From: Thermoplasmata archaeon | GTDB taxonomy: Archaea > Thermoplasmatota > Thermoplasmata > Lutacidiplasmatales > UBA184 | Direction of reading: 5' to 3' | Length of the DNA stretch: 64,000 bases | Assembly: GCA_027306505.1 (NCBI GenBank) | Contig: DAHUZP010000018.1 | Coordinates: 62,001 to 126,000 of the forward strand | Shown: piece by piece, positions 24,258-32,107 of the stretch | Position numbering within the stretch: position 1 is the stretch's first letter | How the letters are laid out: each line of letters begins with the position of its first letter | Translations under genes and position numbers: made by a program | The notes under the pieces: model-generated | Database searches by the model: none | What the model was told of the DNA's origin: nothing | The model's input: the letters and a program-made list of their open reading frames with translations, nothing else

Positions 24258-25148
24258 CTAGGAGAGCTTGTGAAGGAGCGCAAGGAGCGCTTCGAACTCC
24301 GTCCGAGGATAGTCGACCTCCCAGGACCCCGCCTGCGGTCCCGACCTCCTTCGGATCCGGGGTGCGCCAGGGTCGCGCTCGTCAAGACCCACCCAGCTCG
24401 CGAACCACACGGGCCCATTGAAACCTGAGTCCCGGTCCTCCTGACGGAGGGAGGACCAGGCCCGGGGCAAGCGCGGGGCGAGGACCTCCTCGAGCCAGGT
24501 GCCTCGGGCGGCGGTCGCGGCCGGGGACGGCACGAGACCGCCTAGGGTGAGCCGGCGGAGGGCGGCGGGGAGCCGGTCGAACTTGGTCAGGATGAACACC
24601 GGCTGCAGACGCATCCTTCGTCGAGGTCGGTCCAACCGGTGGTAGGCTTCCAGGACCTCGAACGCACGGGCGACCATCGAGTCGAACCGGGACCACATCG
24701 TCCCCGAGCCCTCCTCCATGGTGTCGGGCTCGGGGGGAAGGCGGCCCGCGTCGACCAGGACGAGCGCGATCTGGCTCGCCACCCGGGCCCGCACTAGGGA
24801 GTCGCTCACGTAGGAGTGGGATCGCAGGTCCGCGAAGGCCTCCAAGGAGGCGATCTCGATCTTGACCTCGGTCGGCCGATGACCGGGCGCCCTCCAGTGA
24901 GGGGCCCGGGAAGCGAAGTCCAGGAGGAAGGAGAGCTCCTCACGTGGAAGCTCGTTGGCCTCGCTCGGGAAGTCGCCCCCCATCATCTCGGCATAAACTC
25001 CCCGGAGCGCCCGCAGGGTGCCGTGCGGCGCGTGCACCCGCAGCTCGTCCCCGGAGGCCGAGCCCGCGTAGACGAGCGCGCAGTAGAGGAGCCCCAGGAA
25101 CGTGGTGGTTCCGCTCCCCCGGTCGGCCAGCACCAAGGCGTTCGTCAT
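24258..25148 (-). CDS. Degenerate P-loop GTPase-like protein (pseudo-GTPase), GTPase cluster
   Basis: A 296-residue paralogue of the GTPase encoded at 26214. The N-termini align directly: LADRGSGTTTFLGLLY against LGDRACGKTTFLGLLY, then VHAPHGTLRALRGVYAEM against FHAPLQSLRLMSQVYEGM. The P-loop has lost its first glycine (A8) and the catalytic lysine (T14). The Walker-B-like aspartate region reads IASLEAF instead of AYDVSGED. The base-specificity motif TKFD (188-191) is kept, so nucleotide may bind without normal hydrolysis. The ATG at 25148 follows an AAGGAAAGAGG stretch; the longer open frame upstream is a shadow of the GAP1-like gene. It is last in a three-gene run and probably partners the active GTPase. 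Confidence 0.8.
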   Translation of the reverse strand: MTNALVLADRGSGTTTFLGLLYCALVYAGSASGDELRVHAPHGTLRALRGVYAEMMGGDFPSEANELPREELSFLLDFASRAPHWRAPGHRPTEVKIEIASLEAFADLRSHSYVSDSLVRARVASQIALVLVDAGRLPPEPDTMEEGSGTMWSRFDSMVARAFEVLEAYHRLDRPRRRMRLQPVFILTKFDRLPAALRRLTLGGLVPSPAATAARGTWLEEVLAPRLPRAWSSLRQEDRDSGFNGPVWFASWVGLDERDPGAPRIRRRSGPQAGSWEVDYPRTEFEALLALLHKLS

Positions 25149-25324
25149 GGGCCTCTTTCCTTCTACGCGGTGGTTGAGGAGGGCTCCCGGACGGCGGAAC
25201 ACCTGGAGAGCGGGGCCGAGAGGGAGCCCCTGCTCTCCCGGGGCCGTCCGAGAGCCCTCGGACCTAGCGTGATGGGGGTCGTTGTCCCCTTCGGACCTCC
25301 TCCGACCTCGAAGGCTCGGCGGAT

Positions 25325-26251
25325 CTACGGGCCATAGGCCTGGGCGATCCGGGCGTAGATCCCCGCCTTGCTCCTCAGGTTGGGGAGCGCCGGCTTCTCC
25401 AGGCTCGAGTCGAGGAGGAGCCAGCTCGCATCCGCCCGGACGCCGCGCGAGGCGATGGCCAGGCGGAAGTGGTTCATGGCGCTCAGGGTGGGGGCGTCGC
25501 TGATGCAGGTGAACAGCGGCAGCTCCGCGTCGAGGCACAGGAGCTCGATCAAGGCGTAGAGGAGCTCGTTTCGGGCCTCGTTGGTCGCCCCACGGCACAG
25601 GACGAGCGTGCGACCGTGAGGGTCCCCGAGAAGCCGGGTGACCAGCGTGTCCACGGAGGCCTTCGTCATCAAGCGCCGGATGGTCGGTTGGACCCCTTCC
25701 GTCGCCTCCAGCCTGTGGAGGGGGACCGCGAGCGGGTCCATGCTCCCTCGGACGGTGGGACGCTCCCGATCGAACTCCAGCACGGCCTGCTCCACGGCGG
25801 CCAGGGCGAGCCGGCCGCTCCTCAGCAACGTCTGGGGGACGATCACCGTGTGGTTCTGGATGGTGGGGCGGTTGTACTCGTCGGCCGCCCCCCGACCCAG
25901 GACCGAAAGGAGGAGCTCCCCCGCGGCCTGGACCGGGTGGACCATCCTCGCGTCGATGACGGTGGACCCTCCCGTGGTCTTCTCCACTCGCACGGGAGTG
26001 AAGTGGCCGGCGAGGTGCCGCACGTAGAGCTGCGGATTGAGGCCCGTAGAGACGCAACGGGTCCCATACCCCCGGTCGGGGGAGACCCCGTAGATCCAGT
26101 GCTCGAGCGAGATCTCCGAGCTCTCCGCGCCGACCGGTGGGGAGGAGATCCCCAGGGAGGCGGGGGCGCCCCCCTCCGACGGACTGACGACCGCCGGAAG
26201 GGGGCTCGCGGACTCAAGCGGGTACGGGCTCAGGTGGGGATTGCTGGACAT
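25325..26251 (-). CDS. GTPase-associated protein 1-like protein
   Basis: A 308-residue soluble protein between the two GTPase genes. After a disordered Ser/Pro-rich N-terminus (about 45 residues) it has HWIYGVSPDRGYGTRCVSTGL, then a domain with DEYNRPTIQNHTVIVPQ. From memory this matches the N-terminal domain of GAP1 proteins, which are encoded beside double-GTPase genes in predicted bacterial conflict systems. The C-terminal half (about 170-308, VQPTIRRLMTKASVDTLVTRLL) has no motif I recognise. Its start lies 38 bases inside the upstream GTPase gene, so translation is coupled. A profile search is needed to confirm the family. Confidence 0.65.
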   Translation of the reverse strand: MSSNPHLSPYPLESASPLPAVVSPSEGGAPASLGISSPPVGAESSEISLEHWIYGVSPDRGYGTRCVSTGLNPQLYVRHLAGHFTPVRVEKTTGGSTVIDARMVHPVQAAGELLLSVLGRGAADEYNRPTIQNHTVIVPQTLLRSGRLALAAVEQAVLEFDRERPTVRGSMDPLAVPLHRLEATEGVQPTIRRLMTKASVDTLVTRLLGDPHGRTLVLCRGATNEARNELLYALIELLCLDAELPLFTCISDAPTLSAMNHFRLAIASRGVRADASWLLLDSSLEKPALPNLRSKAGIYARIAQAYGP

Positions 26252-27233
26252 TCTCCCTCTCCACGATCTCGTCCGGCACCTTGTTCGCGACGCTGCGGAA
26301 GTGCTCGATGAAGGCCACGTAGTCCTCGTAGGAGAAGTCGGGCTCCGCTCCTCCCTCCGCGCTGAAGTCCTTGCGAACGATGCGCGGCGGGCCCACGGGG
26401 GCCATCCCCGCCTCGGAGGTCTCGGTCCTCACCCAGCTGAAGAAGTAGGCGGCCTGGTCGAAGTTCACGCCCGCCACCTTTCCTCCCCGGATCTGGCTCA
26501 GCGTCTGGGGCAGGAAGACCCGGAGCAGGGCTTCCGCGTACTCCTTCCGACGACGCTTCTGGTCACCCGAGGGGACCCCCCGGTGGAGGCCAAGCTTCAC
26601 CAGGACGTCGTCCCGTATCGAGTCGAACTTGGAGAGCACGATCGCCGGATAGATGATCGGGTCCCCCACGCTCACGCCCTGGGAGCGCATGCGGCTGAAC
26701 TCCTGGCGCTTGTAGGTCTGGAGCGAGACCAGGAGGCTCGCGACCTCGCTGTCGTACTTCAGCATGTGCTTGAACTGAGGGGAGTCGATCTCGGTGGTCA
26801 TCTTGCTGCAGTCGACGAGGATCACGACGACGTGGCTCTTGAGCAGCTGTTGGATGATCGGGCTCGCGGCGACACCGCTCTCGATGAACTCCTGGACGTC
26901 CTCTCCCGAGACATCGTAAGCGGCGAAGTTGAGCTTCGCGAAGGGATGCACCCAGTTGCGTTCCTTCATGTACATCGGGAGCCGGCCCGACACGGCCTTT
27001 CGATAGCCGAACATGAACGAGATGTGCGTCATCTCGTCCTTCAGGGTCGCTCCGGGGAAGCGTCCGTCCTTCATCCCCTCGTACACCTGGCTCATGAGAC
27101 GGAGCGATTGCAGGGGAGCGTGGAATCGGAAGGAATCCACCACTCTCGTTCCGTACTTCACCTGGGCCGCGTAGAGCAGTCCCAGGAAGGTCGTCTTTCC
27201 GCAGGCACGGTCGCCCAAGATCGCTGCTGGCAT
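26214..27233 (-). CDS. P-loop GTPase (DO-GTPase-like), GTPase cluster
   Basis: A 339-residue GTPase, probably the active partner of the cluster. The P-loop is GDRACGKT (residues 7-14). A switch/Walker-B-like DVSGED lies at 107-112, and the guanine-specificity motif appears as SKFD (201-204). HVVVILVDCSKM is a core strand. The layout, with a helical insert after the P-loop (SLRLMSQVYEGMKDGRFPGAT), resembles prokaryotic double-GTPase families rather than translation or Era-type GTPases. A GGAG sequence lies about 12 bases before the ATG at 27233. It is the first gene of the run GTPase, GAP1-like, pseudo-GTPase on the minus strand. No membrane segments are present. Confidence 0.82.
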   Translation of the reverse strand: MPAAILGDRACGKTTFLGLLYAAQVKYGTRVVDSFRFHAPLQSLRLMSQVYEGMKDGRFPGATLKDEMTHISFMFGYRKAVSGRLPMYMKERNWVHPFAKLNFAAYDVSGEDVQEFIESGVAASPIIQQLLKSHVVVILVDCSKMTTEIDSPQFKHMLKYDSEVASLLVSLQTYKRQEFSRMRSQGVSVGDPIIYPAIVLSKFDSIRDDVLVKLGLHRGVPSGDQKRRRKEYAEALLRVFLPQTLSQIRGGKVAGVNFDQAAYFFSWVRTETSEAGMAPVGPPRIVRKDFSAEGGAEPDFSYEDYVAFIEHFRSVANKVPDEIVERENVQQSPPEPVPA

Positions 27234-27696
27234 GTTCTCATTCTCTCCTTTGTTGGTTGCTTCATTTCGGGTCGTCTGGCGAGGCTAGGCTAGGCACTCT
27301 CGTGCGGACAGGGTCGGACAGAGCAGGACTGGCTCTGATGGGGTCGCAAAAAATCCGGGGCGTGAGGGCTCCCCCGCCGCTCGTCGGGACGGGGCCGTCC
27401 GTGCGGACAGGCCCGCGAACGCTGGGGTCGTAGGGTCGGGGCAAAGGACGCCAGGGCCGCCGGGCCCTTGCTCGCCGTTTGGGAGCTCGAGGTCTCGATC
27501 TCGGACCTCGGTGCCCTCGCGGGAGGGGACCCGGCTTCCTGGCGTGCTTTGGCGCGTGATCTAGGCGGGAGCGCTGTCGGGGGTCAGGGGAAGATCAGGG
27601 GTCGAGGATTCTCGAGGGATCCGCTCACAGGACAGGGGTCCGCAAGCGCGGCGGGCTTCCCGGGTCTTCTGGATCCCTACGCTCATGGACGCTCCC
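27234..27696. other. Intergenic region inside the GTPase cluster
   Basis: I see no gene in these 463 bases. The decamer GTGCGGACAG occurs twice (near 27302 and 27400). Read on the minus strand, a run of six T near 27346-27356 could terminate the SPFH transcript. CTCGAGGATTCTCGAGG near 27607 is a small inverted repeat. The GTPase promoter must lie near 27250-27290, but no strong box is seen. Confidence 0.4.
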
Positions 27697-28515
27697 TCAC
27701 CGCAGGTCGGCGACCCTCCGCTTGGTGCCGGCAAGGCCGGCCATGAGGGGCAGGATCTCCGGTGTACGTGCCCTCCGATCGATCTCCTCGAGTCGGGCCT
27801 CCAGCCGCTCGATCAGGTGGCGTACCTCCTCCACCTTCTGCTCCAGCTGCGCTGGTGTCGCTCCCGCGAGAGACGTGGGCGCCGGCGCTTCGGCGGGGGA
27901 GCTGACCGGCAGGATCTCCTTGAGCGCCAACGACTGGACCACCAGTCCCATCGCGACGAGGTCGGTCGCCGCGAGGACCTGCACCTCAGCGGCAACGCGC
28001 TCGCGCTCCGACTCCACCTGGTGGGGGCTCAGACGGGCGGCGACCGAGTGTACGTGGCCCTCGATCACGCTGCGCACGAGCGCGCGCAGCTCCACTTCGC
28101 TCTTGCCGAGGAGGTTCTCCGCCGCAGCTCGGAGGCCCTCCGGGTCGCTCGAGATCTTGACCTGCGCTCCTAGGTGGAGGTCCGCGCGCTTGGTGGCCTC
28201 GGGGCTCGAGAGCAGGGTAGCTCTCACCGGGACGTCCACGTCGAAGGTTCCCAGCGATAGGGTCGCATAGCTGTGGGTCCAAGGGAATACGAAGGAAGCC
28301 CCTCCCACGACATACCGGGCGGAGCCGATGCGCGAGGCCCGTCCCCAGGCGTCCCGCTGGGTCTTTCGGGAGGAGGACCGGCCAAAGATGACCAGGGCAC
28401 GGCTCGGAGGAGCTACGACGAGGAACCGGGAGTAGAGCGACCAGGCGATGGCCGAGAGGCCCAGCGCGGACCCCACCGCGATCGCGACCAGGAGACCCAC
28501 CTCCCAGAGGTCCAT
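27697..28515 (-). CDS. SPFH/flotillin-like membrane protein
   Basis: A 272-residue membrane-anchored protein. It has one N-terminal transmembrane helix (about residues 6-28), then an SPFH-type domain. RALVIFG is followed by VVGGASFVFPWTHSYATLSL and FDVDVPVRATL. Further on come EGLRAAAENLLGKSEVELRALVRSVIEGHVHSVA and ADLVAMGLVVQSLALKEI. This is the order seen in flotillins and stomatins. A C-terminal coiled coil (about 225-258, LEQKVEEVRHLIERLEARLEE) supports oligomer formation. The ATG at 28515 follows GGAGGG at good spacing. SPFH proteins scaffold membrane microdomains and often recruit peripheral ATPases or GTPases, so it may anchor the neighbouring GTPases (inference). Confidence 0.8.
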   Translation of the reverse strand: MDLWEVGLLVAIAVGSALGLSAIAWSLYSRFLVVAPPSRALVIFGRSSSRKTQRDAWGRASRIGSARYVVGGASFVFPWTHSYATLSLGTFDVDVPVRATLLSSPEATKRADLHLGAQVKISSDPEGLRAAAENLLGKSEVELRALVRSVIEGHVHSVAARLSPHQVESERERVAAEVQVLAATDLVAMGLVVQSLALKEILPVSSPAEAPAPTSLAGATPAQLEQKVEEVRHLIERLEARLEEIDRRARTPEILPLMAGLAGTKRRVADLR

Positions 28516-28857
28516 CTTCTTTCCCTCCACTTCTCGATGAACACGGTCCGAACGGTGTCCCAAGGGACGGGGCTCACCCCTTCCTCTGGACCGTCCAGGA
28601 TTCTGCGCGAGAGGAAGGGACGGAGGACCGCGCTGTCGCTCTCAATGAGAACTACAGCGCGCTCCCCGACAACCCTCGGGTCGCGCGTGTCATGGGACCT
28701 AGGGCATCGTACGTATTTTAGCGTATAGCACCGCGGCTGCCCGTTCGCTCGCGGGCCCTCCCCAGAGCGCGTCCAGAGGACGTGGTCCAGGCGCAACGGT
28801 TATCTCCGCGGTCGCCCCTCTCTTCCATGAGGGCCCTTCCCGTCCCTCAGAATTCTC
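28516..28857. other. Divergent promoter region between the SPFH gene and the 637-residue protein gene
   Basis: No gene is seen. The region contains the AT-rich stretch GTATTTTAGCGTATAG (about 28712-28727), which could hold promoters in either direction. A GGTTATC box near 28796-28802 is about 58 bases before the ATG at 28858. Confidence 0.45.
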
Positions 28858-30771
28858 ATGTCGCCTGATTCAGCAGCACATCTGCTCGAGAGCGAGCGCC
28901 GCCGACGCCGCGAGGAGCAGTGGCTCAAGTGGGTGCGGGAACGGCGGCTCCGCGAGTCGGAGGCCACCCGTCTCCGGGAGCTCGAGCGTCACCGCCCCTC
29001 GAGGGCCCCCGAGCACCGGGCTTCCTTCGCACCGCCCCCCGATCCACAGGCCACAAGCGGCGCCCCGGAGGGGCGAAGCTCCACTCCGAATGCGAGCGCC
29101 TCGCCGGTCGCATCTTCCCTTCCATCGGAGATGCACGGGTCTGTCTCGCCCTCTCCCCCCGCGGGTGCTCGGTCCTGGATCCAGCCGCCCCCTCCACCCC
29201 CTAGCGCTGCCAGCGGACCGCTCGCACCGCCCGCGCGAGAGGCCTCATCCAGCTCATCGGGGCGCCCTCGGCTGGAGATGAGACCTGAGGAACCCTCGCC
29301 TGAGCCGGGCACCCTCCCTCAGGGCCCGCCAGGGCGCTCGCTACCCTCGTTCACCGACCCGACTCCGGTCCACGCCGGGTCCTTCTCACGGGCTGGAAAG
29401 GGCAACGCGCGGACCCTGCGCCCTCCGGGCGCGCCCTTGCAGCCCGAGGATGTCCGTCAGTTCTTGGGGCTCGACCCGACCTCCCACTTCGACCTGCTCG
29501 AGCTGAACGCCCTTCCCTTGATGGAGCTCAGCGCCGAGATCGGGCTCGAGCCGCCCGTCCGAAGGAAGGTGAGGTCCTTGGCCGGAGCGCTCTTCCTCCG
29601 GGTGAAGCAAGAGCTGGACGACCTCGGGATCGCGGGTTCGCTCCTCCGGGAGCTGCTCCTTCGATGGTACTGGGAGAGTCCCTCGAGCCCTGAGTGGACC
29701 CTCGAGGCGACCGCACGCTGGGGCGGGCTCTTCGCGGACTCCCGCTCGGTCGGTGGCCGGCTCCAGCCCTGGCTCGCTCGGCGCCTCCTTGCGATCTCGC
29801 AGACGCCCCCCCGTTCGTCCTCGTTCCCCTCCCCGCTCCGTTGGTTCGGACCGCTCGGGCGGAAACATCGGGCCTCTCAGGCGCTCACGCGCCCGCCGAC
29901 CCAGAGCCTCGCGGCGGACGCCGCGCAGGCCGTCCTCGACGATCTCGCGACCCACGCACGGTCCTCCGGGTCCCATCGCATCGCCCTGGTGCGGTTGAGC
30001 GAACTTGCCCAGAGGCGGGGCGTGCGCGAGACGAACGAGGCCCTTGCGGCGCTCCTGGACGGACCGGTGGGCGGACCCTTCGTCCTTCTCCATCCCAACC
30101 GGTATCCCGAGTGTGACCTTGTGGCGATACGCCCTCCCGCCTCGGGAGCGAGCGGACCCGCCCTGTCCTACGCTTTGGTGGTTCAGCATTCGACATCGCC
30201 CGTCCAGGGAGCGCTCGAAGGGGGGACCGCGGTCGCCGCGGGGCTCGCTCTTCCAGGCGAGGGTCCATCGTCCCGCGGCATCGAGGACGGTGGGACGGAG
30301 GACGGGACCTGGTGGGATCGGGAGCTCGACCCCGTGGCTTGGGCTGCCCAGCTCGCCCGCCTTCGAGCGGGGAAACAGCGCCTGGACGCCCCTCCCACCG
30401 ACTATCGTCGACGCCCGGGCTACCCCGCCCTGAGGGCGGCGCTCGCGAGCAACGCAGAAGCACGGCGGGGCTTCCTCGCCGTACGGTGGAGAGGTCGGCC
30501 CACCGGGCTCTTCCTTCTGGCTTCCCTCCTCTCCGAGGGGACCTTCTCGCCAGGATCCTCCACCGACTACGAGTACCTGGACTCCGAGCTCAACGACCTG
30601 GAGCGAGGGGAGCCGGACAAGACCCCCGACCCTCCTCGGTGGAGGGTGGGCGACGGCGTGGTGAGGCGAGAGGGGGACTTCCGGACCGGGTTCCGCTACC
30701 GCTTCGAGCCGCGCGAGATGTCCGAAAAGGGCGCGCCCCCGACTAACCGGGAGGGTTCCGACCGACCGTGA
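28858..30771 (+). CDS. Large protein of unknown function, GTPase cluster
   Basis: A 637-residue soluble protein that I do not recognise. Residues 1-45 form a highly charged helix (ESERRRRREEQWLKWVRERR). Residues 46-185 are a disordered Pro/Ser/Gly-rich linker. A folded region starts near 190 (PEDVRQFLGLDPTSHFDLLE) with helices rich in Leu and Arg. From about 380 to 600 there is an alpha/beta region (HRIALVRLSELAQRR, GPFVLLHPNRYPECDLVAI, SYALVVQHSTS, RGFLAVRWRGRPTGLFLLAS). No P-loop, protease or nuclease motif is visible. It is divergent from the SPFH gene. The long linker suggests an adaptor or effector tethered to the GTPase/SPFH proteins, but that is inference. It overlaps the convergent regulator gene by 29 bases. 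Confidence 0.7.
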   Translation: MSPDSAAHLLESERRRRREEQWLKWVRERRLRESEATRLRELERHRPSRAPEHRASFAPPPDPQATSGAPEGRSSTPNASASPVASSLPSEMHGSVSPSPPAGARSWIQPPPPPPSAASGPLAPPAREASSSSSGRPRLEMRPEEPSPEPGTLPQGPPGRSLPSFTDPTPVHAGSFSRAGKGNARTLRPPGAPLQPEDVRQFLGLDPTSHFDLLELNALPLMELSAEIGLEPPVRRKVRSLAGALFLRVKQELDDLGIAGSLLRELLLRWYWESPSSPEWTLEATARWGGLFADSRSVGGRLQPWLARRLLAISQTPPRSSSFPSPLRWFGPLGRKHRASQALTRPPTQSLAADAAQAVLDDLATHARSSGSHRIALVRLSELAQRRGVRETNEALAALLDGPVGGPFVLLHPNRYPECDLVAIRPPASGASGPALSYALVVQHSTSPVQGALEGGTAVAAGLALPGEGPSSRGIEDGGTEDGTWWDRELDPVAWAAQLARLRAGKQRLDAPPTDYRRRPGYPALRAALASNAEARRGFLAVRWRGRPTGLFLLASLLSEGTFSPGSSTDYEYLDSELNDLERGEPDKTPDPPRWRVGDGVVRREGDFRTGFRYRFEPREMSEKGAPPTNREGSDRP

Positions 30772-31147
30772 TCACCGGGGCCGGCGTCAGGTCGTGGCGC
30801 TTCGACCAGTCCGAGAGCGTCTCGAAGAGCGAGTTGAGCTCCCGCGCCTTGCGCGTCGCGGCGTAGTCCACCCTCGGCGGGATCTCGTTGAAGGAGGTTC
30901 TCGTGAGGAAGCCCGCCTCGACCAGGTCACGCAGTCGCGCCGTCAGGGTGTTGGGGGAGACCTGGAGCCGGTGCTGGAGTTCCACGAACCGGTGGGGACG
31001 AGGGTCCTCCGCGAAGACCCGGAGGAGGTCCAGCACGTAGGGCTTGCCGAGGAAATGGAGCAGCGTCCCCATGGGACAACCGCGAGAGCGACGAGAGGCA
31101 GGGACGGCGGCCGCGGTCGGGCGGATCGATAGGGCGGGACCGGTCAT
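30743..31147 (-). CDS. HxlR-type winged-helix transcription regulator
   Basis: A 134-residue DNA-binding protein. After a short basic N-terminus comes GCPMGTLLHFLGKPYVLDLLRVF, which matches the start of HxlR domains including their conserved cysteine (C24). The winged helix follows: HRFVELQHRLQVSPNTLTARLRDLVEAGFL, then a wing (SFNEIPPRVDYAAT). The presence of the HxlR cysteine and a TTAATAATA box about 25 bases upstream support the start at 31147 rather than the ATG at 31072. It is divergent from the LigB-like dioxygenase gene, 123 bases away. It may control that gene, itself or the GTPase cluster. Confidence 0.85.
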   Translation of the reverse strand: MTGPALSIRPTAAAVPASRRSRGCPMGTLLHFLGKPYVLDLLRVFAEDPRPHRFVELQHRLQVSPNTLTARLRDLVEAGFLTRTSFNEIPPRVDYAATRKARELNSLFETLSDWSKRHDLTPAPVITVGRNPPG

Positions 31148-31166
31148 GCCCTCACTATAAGGGCAG

Positions 31167-31176
31167 TATTATTAAC
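31167..31176 (-). promoter_or_regulatory. TATA box (GTTAATAATA) of the HxlR-type regulator
   Basis: Read on the minus strand, this is the most AT-rich element nearby, centred about 25 bases before the ATG at 31147. A second AT run, TTATAG, follows it directly before the start and could be an autoregulatory site. Confidence 0.6.
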
Positions 31177-31270
31177 GCTACTGTGCTGGGAGCTCCCCCC
31201 TCCCCCGAACGTGCGTCCCGCCGTCGAAACCTCGTGAGGGCCCGGAGCGGGCAGGAAGGCGAGCCCCAGG

Positions 31271-32080
31271 ATGACGCTGGTCTGGGCAGGCTACGTGCCG
31301 AACGCACCGTTCTTGATCGATCCCCCCTCCTTCGGGGACGTCGGCGCCGGCACGGCGAAGGCGTTGAGGGACCTCAAGCTCCTCGAGGTCTGCCGGCCGG
31401 ACGTCATCGTCGTCTCCACCCCTCATTGGACCACGCGCCACCTCTTCCAGGTGCACGAGGGGGCCCGACCCCGCCAGCTCTTCGATTTCGCCGGGATGCC
31501 TCCCGCGCTCCACCAACGTCCCTACGAGCCCGCCGGCAACCCCGCGTTCGCGAGGAGGCTGGTGGAGGCCGGACGGCGGGAGGGCGTTCCTGTGGAGGCC
31601 ACCATCACCTGGGGGCTCGACCACGGAGCCTGGGCTCCGTTGCTCCAACTGGCCCCCGGGGCACGGGTTTCGGTGGTGCCGATCTCGATCCGGCAGAAGG
31701 ACCCGGAGGGGCACCGACGCTGGGGAGAGGCGATGCGGGGGCCCTTCGCGGACCCCGAGCTCCGGGTGGCCTTCGTGGCGACCGGCTCGATCATCCACGA
31801 CTTTGACCGCTTCTCCCACGACCCGACCTCTCGATGGCCCGAGGGCGAGGCCCTGGAGCAGCAGGTCGTCGAGCTCGTTCTCGCCTCCGACGTGGAGGGC
31901 CTGCTCCATCTCGAGCCGGCCATCTGGGAAAAGCTCAAGCCGGAGGGGGACCTGGGACCGCTCTTCACCCTGCTGGGGGCCCTACCCGAGGGGTTCGCCC
32001 CTCGTCTGGTCTTCCGGGAGCTCGCGTTCGGCGGGTTCAGCCTCACCACGTTCGAATGGAAGCCCCAGCAGCAAAGTTGA
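31271..32080 (+). CDS. LigB-family class III extradiol dioxygenase
   Basis: A predicted non-haem iron dioxygenase that opens catechol-type rings, 269 residues. Family landmarks are the N-terminal PNAPFLIDP, the metal-binding histidine region VVSTPHW, and WGLDHGAWAPL, typical of LigB/DODA enzymes. A second His/Asp region is GSIIHDFDRF. Archaeal members of this family also include AMMECR1-associated MEMO-like proteins, so aromatic substrate use is not certain. It is followed at 27 bases by the wtpA gene, whose promoter and palindrome lie in that gap, so cotranscription is not assured. The HxlR-type regulator is divergent from it. Confidence 0.82.
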   Translation: MTLVWAGYVPNAPFLIDPPSFGDVGAGTAKALRDLKLLEVCRPDVIVVSTPHWTTRHLFQVHEGARPRQLFDFAGMPPALHQRPYEPAGNPAFARRLVEAGRREGVPVEATITWGLDHGAWAPLLQLAPGARVSVVPISIRQKDPEGHRRWGEAMRGPFADPELRVAFVATGSIIHDFDRFSHDPTSRWPEGEALEQQVVELVLASDVEGLLHLEPAIWEKLKPEGDLGPLFTLLGALPEGFAPRLVFRELAFGGFSLTTFEWKPQQQS

Positions 32081-32082
32081 TA

Positions 32083-32105
32083 CGATGTGTGTTTTTCCCA
32101 CATCG
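32083..32105 (+). promoter_or_regulatory. Palindromic operator candidate at the wtpA start (CGATGTG-N9-CACATCG)
   Basis: A perfect 7+7 inverted repeat with a 9-base T-rich spacer ends 2 bases before the wtpA ATG. A weak box (GTTGATACG, about 32076-32085) overlaps its left arm at leaderless-promoter spacing, so a bound protein would block initiation. The obvious candidate is the ModE/Mop-like protein at the end of this operon. Confidence 0.5.
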
Positions 32106-32107
32106 AC

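Noticed and set aside
25149-26057. N-terminal extension of the pseudo-GTPase frame
   Set aside because: It lies out of frame under the GAP1-like gene and is Pro/Arg-rich without structure. The ATG at 25148 starts the part that aligns with the paralogous GTPase.
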